Shown here: positions 1 through 8,076 of the stretch, one piece after another
Layout of the letters: every line of letters starts with the position of its first letter
How positions within the stretch are numbered: the stretch's first letter is position 1
Assembly: GCF_001650025.1 (NCBI RefSeq)
Contig: NZ_LVVY01000074.1
Span: forward strand, 53,824-117,823
Direction: 5' to 3'
DNA length: 64,000 nt
DNA from: Devosia elaeis
GTDB lineage: Bacteria; Pseudomonadota; Alphaproteobacteria; Rhizobiales; Devosiaceae
The notes under the pieces: model-generated
What the model saw: only the letters and a program-made list of their open reading frames with translations
The model's database searches: none
Told to the model about the DNA's origin: nothing
Program-made: the position numbers and the translations under genes

Positions 1-143
1 ACCGTGCAGCGGTCGAGCTCGGGAAAGAGCTTGCACAACATGCCGGTAGTGCGCGGCTCGGCCTTGAGATGGTCGAGAATGCGCCGCCGCACGCGATGGC
101 TCAAAGCCTTGAAAATCAGGTCGTCCGCTTCGTCATTTGACAT
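1..143 (-). CDS. ArsR-family winged-helix regulator, N-terminal part, cut by window edge
   Basis: The reverse strand reads from an ATG at 143 to the window edge and gives about 47 residues that include IFKALSHRVRRRILDHL, the first helices of an ArsR-type DNA-binding domain. The rest lies outside the window. It is divergent from the SRPBCC gene at 194. Paired ArsR/SRPBCC genes are common, the regulator usually controlling its neighbour. The start codon overlaps a perfect inverted repeat at 142-161, and in-frame TAA just upstream rules out a longer protein. No Shine-Dalgarno is visible, so the mRNA may be leaderless. The family call is firm; the signal it senses cannot be told. Confidence 0.8.
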   Translation of the reverse strand, partial: MSNDEADDLIFKALSHRVRRRILDHLKAEPRTTGMLCKLFPELDRCT

Positions 144-161
144 GTTATAGATTTATAACAT
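142..161. promoter_or_regulatory. Palindromic operator between arsR-like gene and SRPBCC gene
   Basis: Two perfect 8-bp arms, ATGTTATA and TATAACAT, are separated by 4 nt. The site overlaps the regulator's start codon and lies in the 50-bp divergent promoter region. Size and position fit an ArsR-family operator giving autoregulation and control of the SRPBCC gene. The inverted repeat is seen directly; the binding protein is inferred. Confidence 0.6.
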
Positions 162-193
162 ATAATGCCTGTGGTCAAGCCGAGGAGGTGGAA

Positions 194-652
194 ATGGCCT
201 ATGAATTCACGGTAAGCGGGCGCATTTCCCGCCCGGTGCACGAGGTGTTCGAGGCGGTGGCCGACCCAGCCAAGCTCTCGGGATATTTCACCACGGGCGG
301 CGCGCAGGGTCGGCTGGAAACCGGCGCGACCGTCACCTGGGACTTTCACGATTTTCCCGGCGCCTTTCCGGTCCATGTCGTCGAGGTGGTGCCGGACCAG
401 CGCATCGTGCTGCGCTGGGAAGCGCCGGAAGACGGCGATCCGGCGGGCACTTACGAGACCATTGTGACCATGCGCTTCGAGGCGATCGAGGCGGGGCGCA
501 CGCTGGTTCAGATTCATGAAGCCGGATGGCGCGAGAATGAAGCGGGCCAGAAGGCGTCCTATAGCAATTGCGAAGGCTGGACTGGCATGCTCTGCGCCAT
601 GCGCGTCTGGATCGAGCACGGCATCAACCTGCGCGACGGCTTCTACAAGTGA
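194..652 (+). CDS. SRPBCC (AHSA1/START-like) domain protein
   Basis: This 152-residue protein has the AHSA1/SRPBCC pattern: it opens with FTVSGRISRPVHEVFEAVAD, has a central acidic HDFPG...VEVVPDQRIVLRWE stretch, and ends in the GWTGMLCAMRVWIEHG helix. The fold makes a deep hydrophobic pocket for small molecules; no enzyme activity is implied. The frame is open from 137, but the ATG at 194 is preceded by GAGGAGGTG at the right spacing and begins the domain exactly. It is divergent from an ArsR-type regulator, the usual partner. A truncated second SRPBCC segment follows in the same frame after the stop. Confidence 0.8.
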   Translation: MAYEFTVSGRISRPVHEVFEAVADPAKLSGYFTTGGAQGRLETGATVTWDFHDFPGAFPVHVVEVVPDQRIVLRWEAPEDGDPAGTYETIVTMRFEAIEAGRTLVQIHEAGWRENEAGQKASYSNCEGWTGMLCAMRVWIEHGINLRDGFYK

Positions 653-772
653 CGGATATGGTTAGTGCTGGTTGCGCGGCACGACTCCGCCAGCTTCACG
701 CCCCAAGAGGTCTATTCGGCATGGCTTGATGCCGCCAAGCTGCGCGTGTGGATGATGCGTCTTAGGGGCTGA
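653..772 (+). pseudogene. Remnant of a second SRPBCC-domain gene
   Basis: Immediately after the stop at 652, the same frame stays open for 39 codons. It encodes RHDSASFTPQEVYSAWLDAA followed by KLRVWMM, which closely resembles the opening of an AHSA1/SRPBCC domain (pattern F-x-A-x-P-E-x-V-F-D-A-W-L-D-P). It then stops at 770-772, where the family normally runs on for over 100 residues. This looks like the stub of a decayed tandem duplicate. From 773 to 958 I see no further supported coding sequence. Confidence 0.5.
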
Positions 773-958
773 TTAGGGTTACCGATTGTTCAATTTTTCC
801 GCCTATGCTGGGCGGATGCGTAACCTGCTTCTCAATATCGGCGGCATCGAACACCATTGGGTGCAGCACAACCTGCCCTGGCTGGCTATGCTCGCCATCC
901 TGTTCGGGCTGGAGCGGGACGAAGCGGCGGCCGGCGACAGGTCCATTGGGCAGGATGG

Positions 959-2377
959 CTAGGGCAGCAGCGCCTTGAGCCGCAGCAGGGCGATCCGCTC
1001 CACCTGGCCGCAGGCCGTCGCGAATTCCTCCTCCGGCGTATTGGCGATGCGGCGCCGGAAATTCTCCAGGATCGACGCCTTGGTGTGATCGCGCACGGCG
1101 ATGATGAAGGGGAAGCCGAACTTTTCGACATAGGCCTTGTTGAGCGCGGTGAAGTTTTCGCGCTCCGCGTCGGTGAGGGCGTCGAGCCCGGCCGAGGCCT
1201 GTTCGGCGGTTGAATCCGCGGTGAGGCGCTTGGCGGCGGCCAGCTTGCCGGCAAGGTCGGGATGGGCGCGCAGCACCGCCAGCCGCTCCTCCGGCGTCGC
1301 CATGCGGAACTGGCTGCGGAGCGCGAAATGGAGCCCGACGGCATTGTCGTTGGCCGGGCCCATTTCCGCCTCCCAGGCGCGCTCGGCGATCCAGGGGGAA
1401 TGCTCGAAGATCGAGCCGTAACGGGCGACAAAATCGTCCTTACCGAGCTGGCTAGGAATGGTTTCGGGCGCGATATAGGGATGTTCGCGGGCCCAATGCT
1501 CGGCAATCTCCAGGCGTGTGGGCACCCAGATCTTCTCGAAGCCTTGGATGTAGTCGACGAACTTCCTGAGGCCCTGGAAGCGGCCGGGCTGGCCGACTAG
1601 GCGGCAATGCAGGCCGATGGACATCATCCTCGGCGCGCCGGCCTGGCCTTCGGCATAAAGGCAATCGAAGCTGTCCTTGAGGAAGGTGAAATATTCCTCG
1701 CCATTGTCGAAGCCTGGCGCGGTGACGAAGCGCATGTCGTTGGTGGACAGCGAATAGGGGATGATGAGCTGCGGCTGACCGCCGATAACCCGCCAGTGAG
1801 GCAGGTCGTCGTCATAGGTGTCGGAGATATAGGCGAAGCCGCCGGCCTCGGCGACGAGATCGATGGTGTTGAGGCTGGAGCGGCCGGTATACCAGCCGCG
1901 CGGACGGGCGCCAGTGGCGATCTCGTGCAGGCGGATGGCCTCGGCGATCTCCCGGCGTTCCTCGTCCGGCGCCATGTCCTTGTGCTGCACCCATTTATGG
2001 CCGTGGCTGGCGATTTCCCAGCCGGCCTCCTGCATGGCGGCCAATTGGGTCGGGGCGCGCATCAGGGCAGAGGAGACACCATAGACGGTGACCGGCAGAC
2101 CGGCTTCGGTGAACAGCCGATGCAGCCGCCAGAAGCCGGCCCGGGCGCCATATTCATACATCGATTCCACATTGGCGTGGCGCTGGCCGGGCCAGGGCGC
2201 GGCGCCGAGCACATCCACGAGAAAGGCTTCCGAGGCGGCGTCGCCATGGAGAATGTTGTTTTCGCCCCCCTCCTCGTAATTGAGCACGAATTGCACCGCC
2301 ACATGTGCGCCGCCGGGCCAATTGGCGTGGGGCGGGGTCTGGCCGTAACCGTGCATGTCACGAGGATAGCGGTTCAT
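959..2377 (-). CDS. puuE: Bifunctional allantoinase (PuuE) / OHCU decarboxylase (UraD)
   Basis: This 472-residue fusion has two parts. Residues 1 to about 305 are a polysaccharide-deacetylase-fold allantoinase (PuuE), opening MNRYPRDMHGYG and carrying NYEEGGENN, ASHGHKW and GWYTGRSS; it opens allantoin to allantoate. Residues about 310-472 are OHCU decarboxylase (UraD), with EHSPWIAERAW around residue 325, AHPDLAGKLA at 371, YVEKFGFPFI near 416 and RRRIAN near 441; it converts OHCU to S-allantoin. So the protein joins the last step of urate breakdown to ring opening of allantoin. The frame extends upstream to 2914, but that would overlap hiuH; ATG 2377 begins the conserved N-terminus. It is divergent from hiuH, whose enzyme acts one step earlier. 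Confidence 0.93.
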   Translation of the reverse strand: MNRYPRDMHGYGQTPPHANWPGGAHVAVQFVLNYEEGGENNILHGDAASEAFLVDVLGAAPWPGQRHANVESMYEYGARAGFWRLHRLFTEAGLPVTVYGVSSALMRAPTQLAAMQEAGWEIASHGHKWVQHKDMAPDEERREIAEAIRLHEIATGARPRGWYTGRSSLNTIDLVAEAGGFAYISDTYDDDLPHWRVIGGQPQLIIPYSLSTNDMRFVTAPGFDNGEEYFTFLKDSFDCLYAEGQAGAPRMMSIGLHCRLVGQPGRFQGLRKFVDYIQGFEKIWVPTRLEIAEHWAREHPYIAPETIPSQLGKDDFVARYGSIFEHSPWIAERAWEAEMGPANDNAVGLHFALRSQFRMATPEERLAVLRAHPDLAGKLAAAKRLTADSTAEQASAGLDALTDAERENFTALNKAYVEKFGFPFIIAVRDHTKASILENFRRRIANTPEEEFATACGQVERIALLRLKALLP

Positions 2378-2530
2378 CGAAACTCTCTTGGCGTCGCAAT
2401 GGCGCAAGTCTAGCGCGCCGATGGCCGCAAACAAGATGCCCAAAAATGGACCATCTGGTAAAAAATGTGCATTGCGCCGCCGGGCTGATACGATAATCTC
2501 TTTCCAGGGGACGATTTTGGGAGCAGCAGC
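2378..2530. promoter_or_regulatory. Divergent puuE-uraD / hiuH promoter region with small palindrome
   Basis: This 153-bp gap must hold the promoters for the reverse puuE-uraD gene and the forward hiuH-xdh genes. A 10-bp palindrome ACCATCTGGT lies at 2450-2459 within an A-rich stretch. It could be a half of an operator for a purine-responsive regulator, but no matching regulator gene is in the window. I cannot place -35 and -10 boxes with confidence. Confidence 0.35.
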
Positions 2531-2881
2531 ATGGCGGGCGGTCGCCTGACGACACACGTACTCGACACCATGCAGGGCAAGCCGGCGCGCGGCATGCGGC
2601 TGGAACTGCATTTCGTGCATGGCGACCACACCCATCACCTGCTCGACAGCTATACCAACGAGGATGGCCGCGTGGACCGGCCGCTGCTGGACGAGGATTT
2701 CCAGCAGGGCGAATTCGAAATCCGCTTCCATGTGGGGCAATATTTCGAGCGGCTGGGGGTGGAGATCGAGACGCCCTTCCTCGATGTCGTGCCGATCCGC
2801 TTCACCATATCGGAAGACCGGCACTACCACGTGCCGCTGCTGGTCAGCCCATTTGCTTATTCGACCTATCGGGGGAGTTGA
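2531..2881 (+). CDS. hiuH: 5-hydroxyisourate hydrolase (transthyretin-like)
   Basis: This 116-residue protein has the diagnostic ends of HIU hydrolases: LTTHVLDTMQGKPA at residues 6-19 and C-terminal YRGS, both of which form the active site. It hydrolyses 5-hydroxyisourate, the product of urate oxidase, to OHCU, the substrate of the UraD half of the divergent gene. Length is normal for the family. ATG 2531 is preceded by a weak GGGAG. No signal peptide is seen, so it acts in the cytoplasm. xdhA follows after a palindromic repeat. Confidence 0.95.
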   Translation: MAGGRLTTHVLDTMQGKPARGMRLELHFVHGDHTHHLLDSYTNEDGRVDRPLLDEDFQQGEFEIRFHVGQYFERLGVEIETPFLDVVPIRFTISEDRHYHVPLLVSPFAYSTYRGS

Positions 2882-2906
2882 GATGGCGTTCATGTTTGCC
2901 AATAGG

Positions 2907-3036
2907 CCCCTCACCCCGGCCCTCTCCCCGGAGGGACGAGGGGGCGACGGCTACGGCCCCCAAGTTTCAAATGATGCTGCGCTATCGGTTCCTGCGTCCC
3001 CTCGCCCCTCCGGGGAGAGGGCTAGGGTGAGGGGGC
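2907..3036. repeat. Palindromic repeat family A, copy 1 (upstream of xdhA)
   Basis: The two ends are inverted copies of about 38 bp (left begins CCCCTCACC, right ends GGTGAGGGGG) around a variable centre. The right arm ends 6 nt before the xdhA ATG and contains GAGGGGG at Shine-Dalgarno distance. Further copies lie at 4607-4729 and 7090-7211. Confidence 0.85.
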
Positions 3037-3042
3037 TTTAGG

Positions 3043-4509
3043 ATGGTCGAAGTCGCAAACGCCATCCGCTTCCTGCTCAATGGCGAGGAGATCAGTCTCA
3101 CCGATGTGGCGCCCGATCTGACCCTGCTCGATTGGCTGAGGCTGGAGCGGCGCCTGCGCGGGTCCAAGGAGGGTTGCGCGGAAGGCGATTGCGGAGCCTG
3201 CACCGTTCTGGTCGGGCGGCTGGCGGGCGACGAGATCATCTATGATTCAGTGACCGCCTGTATCCGCTTCGTCGCGAGTCTCCATGGCACGCATGTGGTG
3301 ACCATCGAGCACTTGCGCGGCGAGAACGGCGCGTTGCATCCGGTGCAGCAGGCCATGGTCGATCATCATGGCAGCCAGTGCGGGTTCTGCACGCCGGGCT
3401 TCGTCATGAGCCTTTACGGGCTCTGGATGCGCGATCCCGATCCGTCGCGCAACGCCATCGAAAAAGCGCTGCAGGGCAATCTCTGCCGCTGCACCGGCTA
3501 TGCGCCGATCATCCGCGCCGGCCAGGCGATTTCCAGCTATGGCCAGCCGCAGGGCGATCCGCTCTGGGCCGAGCGCATTGCGGTGAAAGACAGGATCAGG
3601 GCGATCCATGACGGGCGGCGGGTCGAGGTCGGCACGGGGGAGAACCGGATCATCATTCCGGCCAGCCTCGACGATTTCGCGGCATTCTATGCGGAGAATC
3701 CCGAGGCCCGGATCGTGGCGGGCTCGACCGATGTGGGGCTGTGGGTCACCAAATTCATGCGCCGCATCGGGCCGGTCATCTTTATCGGTCACCTGCCGGA
3801 ATTGAAGCGGATCGCCGAAAACGACAGCGAAGTGCGCTTCTATGCCGGGGTGACCTATTCGGAGGCGCTGCCGGTCATCCAGGCCAATTTCCCGCAATTG
3901 GGGGAATTGTGGAACCGCTTCGCGGGCGAACAGGTGCGCAATATGGGCACGATCGGCGGCAATATTGCCAATGGTTCGCCCATCGGCGATACGCCGCCCC
4001 CCTTCATTGCGCTGGGCGCCAAGCTGCATCTGCGCCGGGGCGAGCATCGGCGCGAGATCAAGCTGGAAGACTATTTCCTGGCCTATGGAAAACAGGACCG
4101 CCAGCCGGGCGAATTCGTGGAAAGCATCACCATCCCGTTGCTGCCGGCGGGAGAAACATTCGCGACCTATAAGATTTCCAAGCGGCGCGAAGAGGATATC
4201 TCGGCGCTGTGCGGCGCGTTTCGCGTCTTCGTCAACGATGCCGGCATTGTGGGCATGGCGCGCATCGCCTTTGGTGGCATGGCGGCGACGCCCAAGCGGG
4301 CGCGGGCGGTCGAGGCGGCCTTGGTCGGAAAGCCCTGGACGATGGACAGCGTCGAAACGGTGCTGCCGGCTTTCGCCGAGGATTATCAACCGATTTCCGA
4401 CATGCGCGCTTCGGCCGAATACCGGCTGCTGGCGGCGCAGAACCTGCTCAAGCGGTTTTTCTTGGAGACCCAGGGGCAGGGCGAGCGGCTGAAGCGGGAG
4501 GTGGCGTGA
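3043..4509 (+). CDS. xdhA: Xanthine dehydrogenase small subunit (2Fe-2S and FAD)
   Basis: This 488-residue protein oxidises hypoxanthine and xanthine together with XdhB. Residues 1-165 hold both 2Fe-2S domains: C45, C50, C53 and C73 bind the first cluster, and C113, C116, C148 and C150 the second (GFCTPG and CRCTGY motifs). The FAD-binding domain follows from about residue 185, with IVAGSTDVGLW and the flavin motif TIGGNIANGSPIGD, then a CO-dehydrogenase flavoprotein C-terminal domain. Electrons pass from the molybdenum site in XdhB through these centres to NAD+. Length matches bacterial XdhA. The only nearby Shine-Dalgarno lies in repeat A1. Confidence 0.96.
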   Translation: MVEVANAIRFLLNGEEISLTDVAPDLTLLDWLRLERRLRGSKEGCAEGDCGACTVLVGRLAGDEIIYDSVTACIRFVASLHGTHVVTIEHLRGENGALHPVQQAMVDHHGSQCGFCTPGFVMSLYGLWMRDPDPSRNAIEKALQGNLCRCTGYAPIIRAGQAISSYGQPQGDPLWAERIAVKDRIRAIHDGRRVEVGTGENRIIIPASLDDFAAFYAENPEARIVAGSTDVGLWVTKFMRRIGPVIFIGHLPELKRIAENDSEVRFYAGVTYSEALPVIQANFPQLGELWNRFAGEQVRNMGTIGGNIANGSPIGDTPPPFIALGAKLHLRRGEHRREIKLEDYFLAYGKQDRQPGEFVESITIPLLPAGETFATYKISKRREEDISALCGAFRVFVNDAGIVGMARIAFGGMAATPKRARAVEAALVGKPWTMDSVETVLPAFAEDYQPISDMRASAEYRLLAAQNLLKRFFLETQGQGERLKREVA

Positions 4510-4529
4510 TGGTTGAGCTTGGACCGCAC

Positions 4530-4580
4530 TTCCCTTCTCCCCTTGAGGGAGAAGGTGCCCGAAGGGCGGATGAGGGGTTT
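4530..4580. repeat. Single arm of palindromic repeat family B
   Basis: The segment contains CTTCTCCCCTTGAGGGAGAAG followed by GGTGCCCGAAGGGCGGATGA. It matches the left arm of the complete copy at 12811-12957. The right arm is missing; a family A element follows at once. Confidence 0.7.
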
Positions 4581-4606
4581 CTTCCTGCGATTGTGGCCAG
4601 CGCAGC

Positions 4607-4729
4607 ACCCCTCACCCTAGCCCTCTCCCCGGAGGGGCGAGGGGACCGATCCAGTTTGGTGCTGGGCCGTGTCAAAATCGCCGACCTGGCTCCCTCGCCC
4701 CTTCGGGGAGAGGGCTGGGGTGAGGGGGC
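4607..4729. repeat. Palindromic repeat family A, copy 2 (between xdhA and xdhB)
   Basis: Inverted arms of about 38 bp flank a variable centre, as in the copy at 2907. The right arm, ending TGAGGGGG, is 7 nt from the xdhB ATG and is its only plausible Shine-Dalgarno. The element lies inside the operon and so is transcribed. Confidence 0.85.
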
Positions 4730-4735
4730 TTTCGC

Positions 4736-7066
4736 ATGAACAAGCACGAAGCCCCTATCAATCTCGCCGTCCTCCACACCGGCACCCGCCATGACAGCGG
4801 CCCCAAGCATGTCACCGGGACGGCGGAATATATCGACGACATGATCGAGCCCGTGGGCACGATGCATGCCTATCTCGGGCTTTCCACCCGGGCGCATGCC
4901 GAGATCGTCTCGATGGATTTTTCGGCAGTGCGAGCAGCGCCGGGGGTGATCGGCGTGCTGACGGCGGAAGACATTCCGGGCGAGAACGATGTGTCGCCCA
5001 GCCACAAGCATGACGAGCCGATCTTCGCTGTGGGCAAGGTGCAGTTTTGGGGGCAGCCGGTCTTTGCGGTCATCGCCGAAACGCGTGACGCGGCGCGGCG
5101 GGCGGCGCAATTGGCGAAAATCGACTATGCCGACCTTGACTGGATTGCCGATGTCCGCGCTGCACAGGCTGCTGGCGGCAGGCTGGTGACCGAGCCGTTG
5201 AAGCTGGAGCGGGGTCAGGTTGAGGCGGGACTCGCGGCGGCGCCGCGGCGGCTCCAGGGCGCCATCGCCATCGGCGGGCAGGACCATTTCTACCTCGAAG
5301 GCCAGATCGCCATGGCGGTGCCGGGCGAGGACGAGGATGTGGTGATCCATTCCTCCACCCAGCATCCGAGCGAAGTGCAATTGATGGTCGCGGCGGTGCT
5401 GGGCATCCGGCACAATGCGGTGACGGTCAATGTGCGCCGCATGGGCGGGGGCTTCGGCGGCAAGGAAACGCAGGGCAATCTCTTCGCGGCGGTTGCCGCC
5501 TTGGCGGCCAAGAAATGGAACCGCGCCTGCAAGATCCGCCCTGACCGGGACGACGATATGCAGTCTACCGGTAAAAGGCACGATTTCGTCGTCGACTACG
5601 ACGTCGGCTATGACGAGAGCGGCAAAATTCTCGCCGTCGATGCCGTCTATGGCACGCGGGCCGGGTTTTCCTCGGACCTGTCCGGCCCGGTTTCCGACCG
5701 GGCCTTGTTCCACGCCGACAATGCCTATTTCTATCCGGCGGTGCGGGTGCGCTCGGAGCCGCTCTATACCAATACCGTGTCCAATACGGCCTTCCGCGGC
5801 TTTGGCGGGCCGCAGGGCATGATGGGGGCGGAGCGGTGGATCGAGGACATCGCCTATGCCTTGGGCAAGGATCCGCTCGATATCCGCAAGGCCAATTTCT
5901 ACGGTACCGACAAGGACAATGTGACGCCCTATCACCAGGTGGTGGAGGACAATATCGTCCACCGCGTCGTGGATGAGCTCGAGGCCTCGTCCGATTACCA
6001 GGCGCGGCGCAAGGCAATCATTGATTTCAACAAGACCAGCACGGTGGTGAAAAAAGGCATCGCGCTGACGCCGGTGAAGTTCGGCATCTCCTTCACCGCC
6101 ACCTGGTACAACCAGGCCGGGGCGCTGGTGCATGTCTACAAGGATGGCTCGATCCATCTCAGCCATGGCGGCACCGAGATGGGGCAGGGGCTCTATATCA
6201 AGGTCGCTCAGGTGGTGGCCGATGCGTTCGGCGTCAATCTCGACAACATCAAGATCATGCCGACCTCGACCGGCAAGGTGCCCAACACCTCGGCTACGGC
6301 GGCGTCGTCCGGCTCCGACCTCAACGGCATGGCGGCCTGGGATGCCTGCGAGCAGATCAAGGCGCGCCTGCTGGCCCATGCGGCCAAGCTCTACCAGGCC
6401 GAAGAAAGTGATTGCCATTGGGTGCAGGGCGGCATGACGATCGGGCGCGAATTCGTGCCCTTCGCCGAGCTTTGCGCCTCGGCCTATCTCAACCGCGTGC
6501 AGCTTTCCGCCGCCGGTTTCTACAAGACGCCGAAAATCCACTGGGATCGCGCCACCGGCAAGGGACATCCCTTCTATTACTTCGCCTATGGCGCCTCGGT
6601 CAGCGAGGTGAGCGTGGACACGTTGACCGGCGAATATAACGTGGATCGGGTGGATATCCTGCACGATGTGGGCAAGTCGCTGAACCCGGCCATCGATATC
6701 GGCCAGATCGAGGGCGGTTTCATCCAGGGCATGGGCTGGCTGACGAGCGAGGAACTGGTCTGGGACGACAAGGGGCAATTGCGAACCCATGCGCCCTCTA
6801 CCTACAAGATCCCGCTGGCCTCCGATGTTCCGCCGGTCTTCAACGTGAAACTGGCGGAATGGTCGGTCAATCGCGAGCCGACCATCGGGCGGTCCAAGGC
6901 GGTGGGCGAGCCGCCCTTCATGCTGGCGATCAGCGTGGTCGAGGCGCTGGGCATGGCCGTGGCGAGCGTTGCGGATTATCGGGTGGCGCCCCGGCTCGAT
7001 ACGCCGGTGACGCCGGAGCGGGTGCTGATGGGCGTCGAGCGGATGAAGCGGGAGGCGCGGGGGTGA
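4736..7066 (+). CDS. xdhB: Xanthine dehydrogenase large subunit (molybdenum-binding)
   Basis: This 776-residue subunit holds the molybdopterin site that hydroxylates hypoxanthine and xanthine. It begins with the aldehyde oxidase/xanthine dehydrogenase a/b hammerhead (HVTGTAEYIDD). It carries the cofactor motif MGGGFGGKE at residues 236-244, AFRGFGGPQGM for substrate and cofactor contacts, and the catalytic glutamate E725 in VGEPPF near the C-terminus. The family's usual length is about 770-780. ATG 4736 follows the right arm of repeat A2. XdhC, needed to insert sulfurated cofactor, is encoded next. Confidence 0.96.
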   Translation: MNKHEAPINLAVLHTGTRHDSGPKHVTGTAEYIDDMIEPVGTMHAYLGLSTRAHAEIVSMDFSAVRAAPGVIGVLTAEDIPGENDVSPSHKHDEPIFAVGKVQFWGQPVFAVIAETRDAARRAAQLAKIDYADLDWIADVRAAQAAGGRLVTEPLKLERGQVEAGLAAAPRRLQGAIAIGGQDHFYLEGQIAMAVPGEDEDVVIHSSTQHPSEVQLMVAAVLGIRHNAVTVNVRRMGGGFGGKETQGNLFAAVAALAAKKWNRACKIRPDRDDDMQSTGKRHDFVVDYDVGYDESGKILAVDAVYGTRAGFSSDLSGPVSDRALFHADNAYFYPAVRVRSEPLYTNTVSNTAFRGFGGPQGMMGAERWIEDIAYALGKDPLDIRKANFYGTDKDNVTPYHQVVEDNIVHRVVDELEASSDYQARRKAIIDFNKTSTVVKKGIALTPVKFGISFTATWYNQAGALVHVYKDGSIHLSHGGTEMGQGLYIKVAQVVADAFGVNLDNIKIMPTSTGKVPNTSATAASSGSDLNGMAAWDACEQIKARLLAHAAKLYQAEESDCHWVQGGMTIGREFVPFAELCASAYLNRVQLSAAGFYKTPKIHWDRATGKGHPFYYFAYGASVSEVSVDTLTGEYNVDRVDILHDVGKSLNPAIDIGQIEGGFIQGMGWLTSEELVWDDKGQLRTHAPSTYKIPLASDVPPVFNVKLAEWSVNREPTIGRSKAVGEPPFMLAISVVEALGMAVASVADYRVAPRLDTPVTPERVLMGVERMKREARG

Positions 7067-7089
7067 AGTTGGTGGGCCACGCCTGTAGA

Positions 7090-7211
7090 CCCCTCACCCT
7101 AGCCCTCTCCCCAAAGGGGCGAGGGGATCGATTGCGGGTTTGGCAATATCGAGCCCCGATCACTGAGCAGACTCCCTCGCCCCTCCGGGGAGAGGGCTGG
7201 GGTGAGGGGGG
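7090..7211. repeat. Palindromic repeat family A, copy 3 (between xdhB and xdhC)
   Basis: Third copy, with the same inverted arms. The right arm, ending GAGGGGGG, stops 6 nt before the xdhC ATG. All three copies keep nearly identical distance to the following start codon. Confidence 0.85.
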
Positions 7212-7217
7212 CTTGCG

Positions 7218-8075
7218 ATGAGCGCCACCGATCTCGCCAATTTCCTCACCGCAAATCCCGATGTGATTGCCTGCGAACTCACCTTTGTCCGGGGCTCATC
7301 GCCGCGCGAGCAGGGGACGTTCATGCTGGTGGGCCAGGAGGCTATTTTCGGTACGATCGGCGGCGGGGCGCTGGAATATATGGTGATCGAGCATGCGCGC
7401 CGCCTGATCGCCGAGGGCCGCGCCGAGGCGGTCATGGATGTGCCGCTGGGCCCGGAAATCGGGCAGTGTTGCGGTGGGCGGGTCAAGGTAGGGCTGCGAT
7501 TTGCGGACCAGGCGCTGCGCCGGGAGCTGGCCGAGCGGATGGCGGCCGAAGAAGCAAAGGCTTGCCACGTCTATATTTTCGGAGCCGGACATGTCGGGCG
7601 GGTGCTGGCGCAAATCCTGGCGCTGCTGCCGGTGCGGGTCGAGGTGATCGATACGCGGCAGGACGAACTGGACCTGCTGGCGCCCTTTATTCCCTTTCGG
7701 CGCGTGGCGATGCCCGAGGCTTTGGTGCGTTCGGCGCCGTCCGGCAGCGCCTTCGTCATCGTGACCCATGACCACGCGCTGGATTTTCTCATTGCCAATG
7801 AAGCACTTGCGCGGAAAGACGCAAGCTATGTCGGCATGGTCGGGTCGCGAACCAAGCGAGGGAAATTCGCGCGCTGGTTCGTGGAGCAGGGCGGCGATCC
7901 GGCACTGCTGGAGCGGTTGGTTCTGCCGATCGGGGCGCAAGGGCTTGGGGATAAACGACCTTCGGTGATTGCGGCACTGGCGGCAGCCGAGATTATGGTC
8001 CACATTGGGGAACGGGAAGCGTCTGTCGAGCATGTGCCCACCCCCAGGAACATGGGGGTGGCGAGTGGACATTGA
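7218..8075 (+). CDS. xdhC: Xanthine dehydrogenase accessory protein (Moco sulfuration/insertion)
   Basis: The 285-residue protein matches XdhC: an N-terminal XdhC/CoxI segment (VRGSSPREQGTFMLV, TIGGGALEY, GQCCGGR with paired Cys) and a C-terminal Rossmann domain with VYIFGAGHVGRVLAQ near residues 117-131. XdhC binds molybdenum cofactor, promotes its sulfuration and delivers it to XdhB. The late motifs THDHALDF and GMVGSRTKR are typical. Position directly after xdhB is the classical order. The next gene starts 1 nt after its stop, so it is probably translated with the ABC transporter genes. Confidence 0.94.
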   Translation: MSATDLANFLTANPDVIACELTFVRGSSPREQGTFMLVGQEAIFGTIGGGALEYMVIEHARRLIAEGRAEAVMDVPLGPEIGQCCGGRVKVGLRFADQALRRELAERMAAEEAKACHVYIFGAGHVGRVLAQILALLPVRVEVIDTRQDELDLLAPFIPFRRVAMPEALVRSAPSGSAFVIVTHDHALDFLIANEALARKDASYVGMVGSRTKRGKFARWFVEQGGDPALLERLVLPIGAQGLGDKRPSVIAALAAAEIMVHIGEREASVEHVPTPRNMGVASGH

Positions 8076-8076
8076 T

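Noticed and set aside
816..962. 48-codon forward frame MRNLLLNIGGIEHHWVQHNL...
   Set aside because: It overlaps the end of puuE-uraD, has no clear Shine-Dalgarno and resembles nothing known.
4448..6790. 780-codon open frame antisense to xdhB
   Set aside because: Shadow of xdhB in high-GC DNA; the forward frame carries complete Mo-binding motifs.
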